Shown here one piece after another: positions 59,601 to 64,000 of a DNA stretch of 64,000 bases. The position numbers and the translations under genes are program-made. Source of the stretch: Owenia fusiformis (lineage: Eukaryota > Annelida > Polychaeta > Sabellida > Oweniidae). Position 1 is the stretch's first letter. Each line of letters opens with the position of its first letter. The stretch is from the NCBI GenBank assembly GCA_903813345.2, contig CAIIXF020000001.1, positions 7,131,098-7,195,097 on the forward strand. Direction: 5' to 3'. The notes under the pieces are model-generated. The model worked only from the letters and a program-made list of their open reading frames with translations. It was not told the DNA's origin and did not search any database.

Positions 59601-62032
59601 CCTATTTGTAACAATGGAGAGGCCAATTTGGTCTTTGGGCATTGACATTAAAACTGAATTAGTTGTGTTTAGTTAACTGTGAAAGAACTAAAATTTTGAA
59701 GCCCTGTGATCGGAGGATGCTACTACCCCAACATCTTGTTTCCGTTGGGAGATTTAGTTGTTTTTATAGTTTTCTGTTTTGGCGTATCTTGCTCTCCCAG
59801 ACATAGCCATCTGGGCATCGAATTCAGATATGATTGAAAATCACAAATGTGAAGTTGTAACTGTTCTATCCATAGAAGTCAGATTCATACATTCATTTAT
59901 TCAAAAAATGCTTTATTTTGTGTGAATGCATAACCACATCGACATTATAAGGCCAAGGCAAAGAAATATTGTTTTTGGTCATCGGCAAAAATTTTAAGTG
60001 AAAGAATTGACCTGATTGATCCCTTATTATGCTTTACGCATAGTTAATCTTTTTTCAAAGGTATATAAAAGCAAAATGATGTACCAAAGACTCTAATAAT
60101 GATCAATTCATCCAATGACCCATCCTATCAGATGGAGTAATCAAAAATATATTTTCACAGTTTGCATTCAGTTATTGCTATTTTGTAATTTTTTAGAAAG
60201 TTTTAAAAAGACAAACATACCATTCCCATTTCCAAAAGTCTGGGTCAGGGTGATCAAAAATTCAAAACCCTGGTGACCAGAAACAAGAATGTTTTTTTCT
60301 TGGCCTAATGTTAGCAGCGCTGGAGTGGAACTATGGCAGACAGTTCTCAATAGGAAGATGGATGGAGTGTCAACACTGATTAACGTTTAATAAAACTTTC
60401 AATGAAATCACTGAGATCAGTTCTCTTACGCCTCTATTGGGCATGGTTCAAATAAAGTTGAATTACACCTTGGTTTTCATTCAAGTGAAACTGCGACACA
60501 AAACAAGATTGATTCATTCATGAAGCGAGATTGATATGCCTTGTCTGGAATTATCCTACCCAATTGCTTTGTAATTCAACTTTTACCCCTTCAGCCTTGA
60601 CAGCGAGGTGTGGCGCCCCGTGAAGAACATTATCATATGAACCTCCTCAGTCTCCCATGAACTTATTGAACATTACCATTATTAGAATTTTTGCCAATTT
60701 TGATTTTAATTTTTTTCTCTAAAAATTCATGGTTGAATAGGGCTTAAAGTCATCATAACTTCTACAATGTGATTGTATTTTCATCATTAGATAGCAAAAT
60801 CCAAAAAGTCTGACTTACGTTAATTTTGTTAAATTATGAAAGTAATTAAGATCTAGATCAAAATGCAATTGCCCATAGTCATAACTGAGTGATTTAACCT
60901 AATTATATCATTCATTCTGAAATCAATTTTATTCATCATTTAAATCATACTACAATGATTGTAATCAATTTTAGAAAAATTAATATTCATAACATGTTTT
61001 ATCATTCTAGTACATGCATGTAGATAAGATAAGAGACAATGGGAAATGAATTATTATTATATCATATTGACTCTAAGCAGGTATCATCTGTCATTTAATT
61101 TGTGTAATAATTACCAGCACATGTAGTTTATGTAATTATTAGGCCTAGCGAGTCAGTCCTATGTAACATACAGTCACACCCTAGTGCAGTCTGCTATAAC
61201 GTCATATTCTCTATTAAATCGCAAAATCATGATATCATAATGTCTGGTATGCATTTTTGATTATGAAGATGACTAGTACTTTGGTAATCAGAGGTGGCTA
61301 GTTGGCATCACGATTTTTGTTGAAACTAGTAAATGCGTCATGCAGTTTTATTTCTACGGTTGTTATTTTCTGAATCACTGTCTTTGTAGATTCAACTATA
61401 CATGAACTTCAAGAGATACACATGTTTAAATAGATTTGTAATTACCAATACTTTACAGTATACGCATGATTATATATTGAACGATTTGAAATGAATACGC
61501 CTTTTGAGTTTTAGATCATAGCATAAAGAGGCTTATCAAGTTCTTTTGCATTCAGACGTAACATCAGGTAGAAAGTGAATTTTTTAGTTTTAATTTGATT
61601 GAAGTATGTAATTAAACACTGCCATTTATTGTGTGTGTAAAATTGGTTCATTGCTTTCAGAGGCCAGATGGCTTTTTTAGGATTGAACAATGCTATTGAT
61701 ATGGTAGGATGGTTGGCGGTCCACTGAACAGGCAGATGTGCTTTGTGATCACGGGGACTTTAATTGAATTAATCAGACCATTGTTTCTTCAACATTTCAC
61801 ACCTGGGTCCTATCTCATAGGCCTTAATGATGCTGGCTCTTATGAAAGGTTAATGTTATCAAGCTGCCTCAGCCCCATGGCCCACTGGAGTTGCCACACT
61901 TAAATCTAATAAGAACCAGTACTCAAAGAGAAGGTGGATAAATGTCAATAGAGATCAGTGAGGGTACATGCAATTACAAATTCATTACAATCGCTCAGTT
62001 TATTAATGTCTGGCTTTCTGTTCCATTTGCAG
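56661..62032. other. Non-coding stretch upstream of the last gene
   Basis: No transposon ends and no coding exon recognised. A splice-like context tttttcag|gtgaat|gtaagt near 58178-58192 is too short to be an exon. Probably intron or 5' flank of the gene starting at 62033. Confidence 0.4.
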
Positions 62033-62711
62033 TTGACTGAAGTCCATCCAACTAGAAACACTCTGCACACGTGAGCAATAGACGCAGACAGAGAGTCCAC
62101 CGCAACAATATATATCGCGCTACAGTGATAAATGATAGCCCGGGGAGGAAGGCAACATTTGACAAACTCTCATCTCAACATTTGTCATTAGACACATCAT
62201 TGTGACACTAAACCTTAATGTGCTCCGGTGGCGATGGCTGATACTCAGATAAAGACAGAGGCTTCATTGGAGGTGATCAACTTGACCAAGAACAATAGTG
62301 GCATGGATTTAAGCAAGACATCGAATATCACATCTAAGTCCTTAAGTCCATCACATATACAAATGCTTCAACAGCAAGCAAATCCGACAATTTTGTCAAT
62401 CCCTGCGCCATTCCAGCAGGCAGCCTACCAGTATACATTCCTCAATCAGGGGGGACTAGCGGGAGTTATGACCCCTGTGAACCTTAATACTACTGCCAAG
62501 AAGGGGAGCGAGGCCCCACAGGTCTTGGACCTCTCGAAGGGGTCCTCAAGTAATCAGAGTTCTGACAGTGAGATTCCATATGATGCAAGGTCCAGATCAA
62601 AGCTGAAAGGACTGGACCCTACCTTTTTAGATAATCAGGCCATGACGCAAGATCTCCTTAATTCTCTTACCCCAGAGGATGCCGAAAATTTGAAGAAACC
62701 CCGTCATGCTG
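62033..62711 (+). CDS. First coding exon of an unrecognised, probably nuclear, regulator (CDS 62234-62711)
   Basis: The acceptor ccatttgcag at 62023-62032 opens an exon with 201 bases of 5' UTR. The ATG at 62234 (gcgATGG, good Kozak) gives 159 codons plus one base, and the exon ends in the strong donor GCTG|gtaagt. The GTG two codons earlier is not a eukaryotic start. The protein begins MADTQIKTEASLEVINLTKN. It has an IKTE sumoylation-type motif, two DLSK motifs (GMDLSKT, VLDLSKG) like CtBP-binding PxDLS sites, a Gln/Pro/Ala segment (QQQANPTILSIPAPFQQAAY) and a charged end (LLNSLTPEDAENLKKPRH). This composition is typical of the N-terminus of a sequence-specific transcription factor or co-repressor, but I recognise no family. 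The DNA-binding part should be in exons beyond the window. Confidence 0.75.
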
Positions 62712-64000
62712 GTAAGTAGAGCTAGTTTAACAAACTAATTAAAATTTTTGAATTTAGAATTTTAGAATAAATTCAGAAATATATTATAATACTTTTTCCT
62801 TATAGATTACAAATTTAATTACGGTCTTTGTTGAACTCAGTTTGTAAATTTAAATTGAACGCCAGACAGCTATAATATTTCAGGTACAACCCAAAATGTA
62901 TTTGATGTAAAATGAATTGAATCAGTTTACAGTTTTCTAAAGCTGACTGAATTTATTGAAAGCATCTTTTTAGCCTAAGCAACTAACTGTCTCGATTCAA
63001 TAAGTTTGGGTAATTGCAAAAAAACTATATAGACGCCTTGATTCCCATGAATTGAGAACCGTGATGCAGTTTATACTTATGTGCTCTCAATAAAGTGATA
63101 GAACTGCATGCGGGTTCCACCTGGCTTAACACAGGGGAAGTTCAGGATTCCAGTGAAAGGGAAATCGAATGTAAAAGTAAAAACTTTTTTTTCTTTTTAT
63201 GTCCCAGCTCTAGGATACCAAGAGTGAAAGTTATTATAGTTTCCCTGGAAAACACTCTTTTTTCATTTTATATATTAGTACATACAGTATATACATTCAG
63301 GGTATAAATCAATATTTGCATTTTCATAGGGGCATCAAAACAATTATATAAAATTCATTGGAGGGGTTTTATATTCATTCCTAATTAAGATTAACAAACT
63401 TATTAAAATCATTTTTTACATACATGTTCACCTAAATTCTTCATTCTAGGTAGGTTCCAATGTCAAACAAGTGTCCTTAAATGTATCATTTTGGGTTAAC
63501 TTTTATTGAAGAAGACAAGAGAGAGATTTTATGATGAGTTTAAATGATCAGATGTTGAATCTTAGTCAGTGATCATTGGTTGATTCAATGAGCCTGAGCA
63601 TAAACCACTACTGAAATTTCAGTTTATTCTCCAAATAATTGGATTTGGTTCACTGACTAGAATACCTTCTGGCTTGGTTTTATTACCTTCCCCATCATTA
63701 ATATGAATTGAGGAATAAAGCGGGAAAGTGTGTGCATCTTCACGGTATGATTTCACTATTGAAATCACTTTATTAACCCAGTTCAATTTCAGCGTTAGTA
63801 GTAGACCTTGTTTCCCCTTCAATTAGCTCTTCAAATTGACATTATTAAAACTTGTTATAAATAAATGTGTTATGAATATGGAGTTTAGTGATATAAACAA
63901 ATCATTCATTGTCTGTTAACCGTGACTACCATTGCAACACATTTCTATGGTTGTCAACACCAGGTATATTAATAGGATCCAATTTCATTTATGTCTCGTA
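62712..64000 (+). other. Start of the following intron
   Basis: Begins with gtaagt right after the coding exon. No second exon is recognised before the window ends. Confidence 0.55.

Overview
This is eukaryotic (metazoan) nuclear DNA. It is AT-rich, genes are split by GT-AG introns, coding density is very low and mobile elements are abundant. The proteins point to an invertebrate: a phytanoyl-CoA dioxygenase-type protein, a MAD2L2/REV7 orthologue, and a receptor joining leucine-rich repeats to an UNC5-type ZU5-UPA-death tail. I cannot name the species. A deuterostome or lophotrochozoan would fit. There are no bacterial operons, CRISPR arrays, rRNA genes or convincing intact tRNA genes.

Layout. 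222-1256 (+) carries the last three exons of a PhyH-family gene. 1832-3542 holds two adjacent inverted-repeat elements. 4557-9213 (-) is a transmembrane receptor gene (signal peptide, LRRNT, LRRs, LRRCT, TM, ZU5, UPA, death domain). In this copy its first exon is split by a 546-bp element with an 8-bp target duplication, and two short-homopolymer frameshifts also break it. 9.6-15.3 kb is a mosaic of foldback elements, Tc1/mariner elements and a tandem duplication whose two copies were hit by different insertions. 15975-21048 (-) is MAD2L2/REV7; its introns hold a 79/80/81-bp satellite and a degenerate repeat array. 22626-33150 (-) is a very young LTR retrotransposon with equal 2760-bp LTRs and an intact Gag, but no recognisable pol. 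33.2-45.3 kb is further transposon debris: a degenerate ORF, several TA-flanked MITEs, a LINE 3' end and a near-perfect 796-bp foldback. From 45.3 kb onward element density falls sharply. The remainder has candidate non-coding exons, a 48-bp minisatellite, a piggyBac-like MITE and, at 62234-62711 (+), the first coding exon of an unrecognised regulator-like protein.

How the genes relate. I see no functional cluster. PhyH and the receptor lie tail to tail, the receptor and MAD2L2 are both on the minus strand, and the last gene is on the plus strand behind a long element-poor stretch that may be regulatory. The two most interesting objects are the LRR-ZU5-UPA-death receptor, with its exon insertion, and the recent gag-only LTR element.
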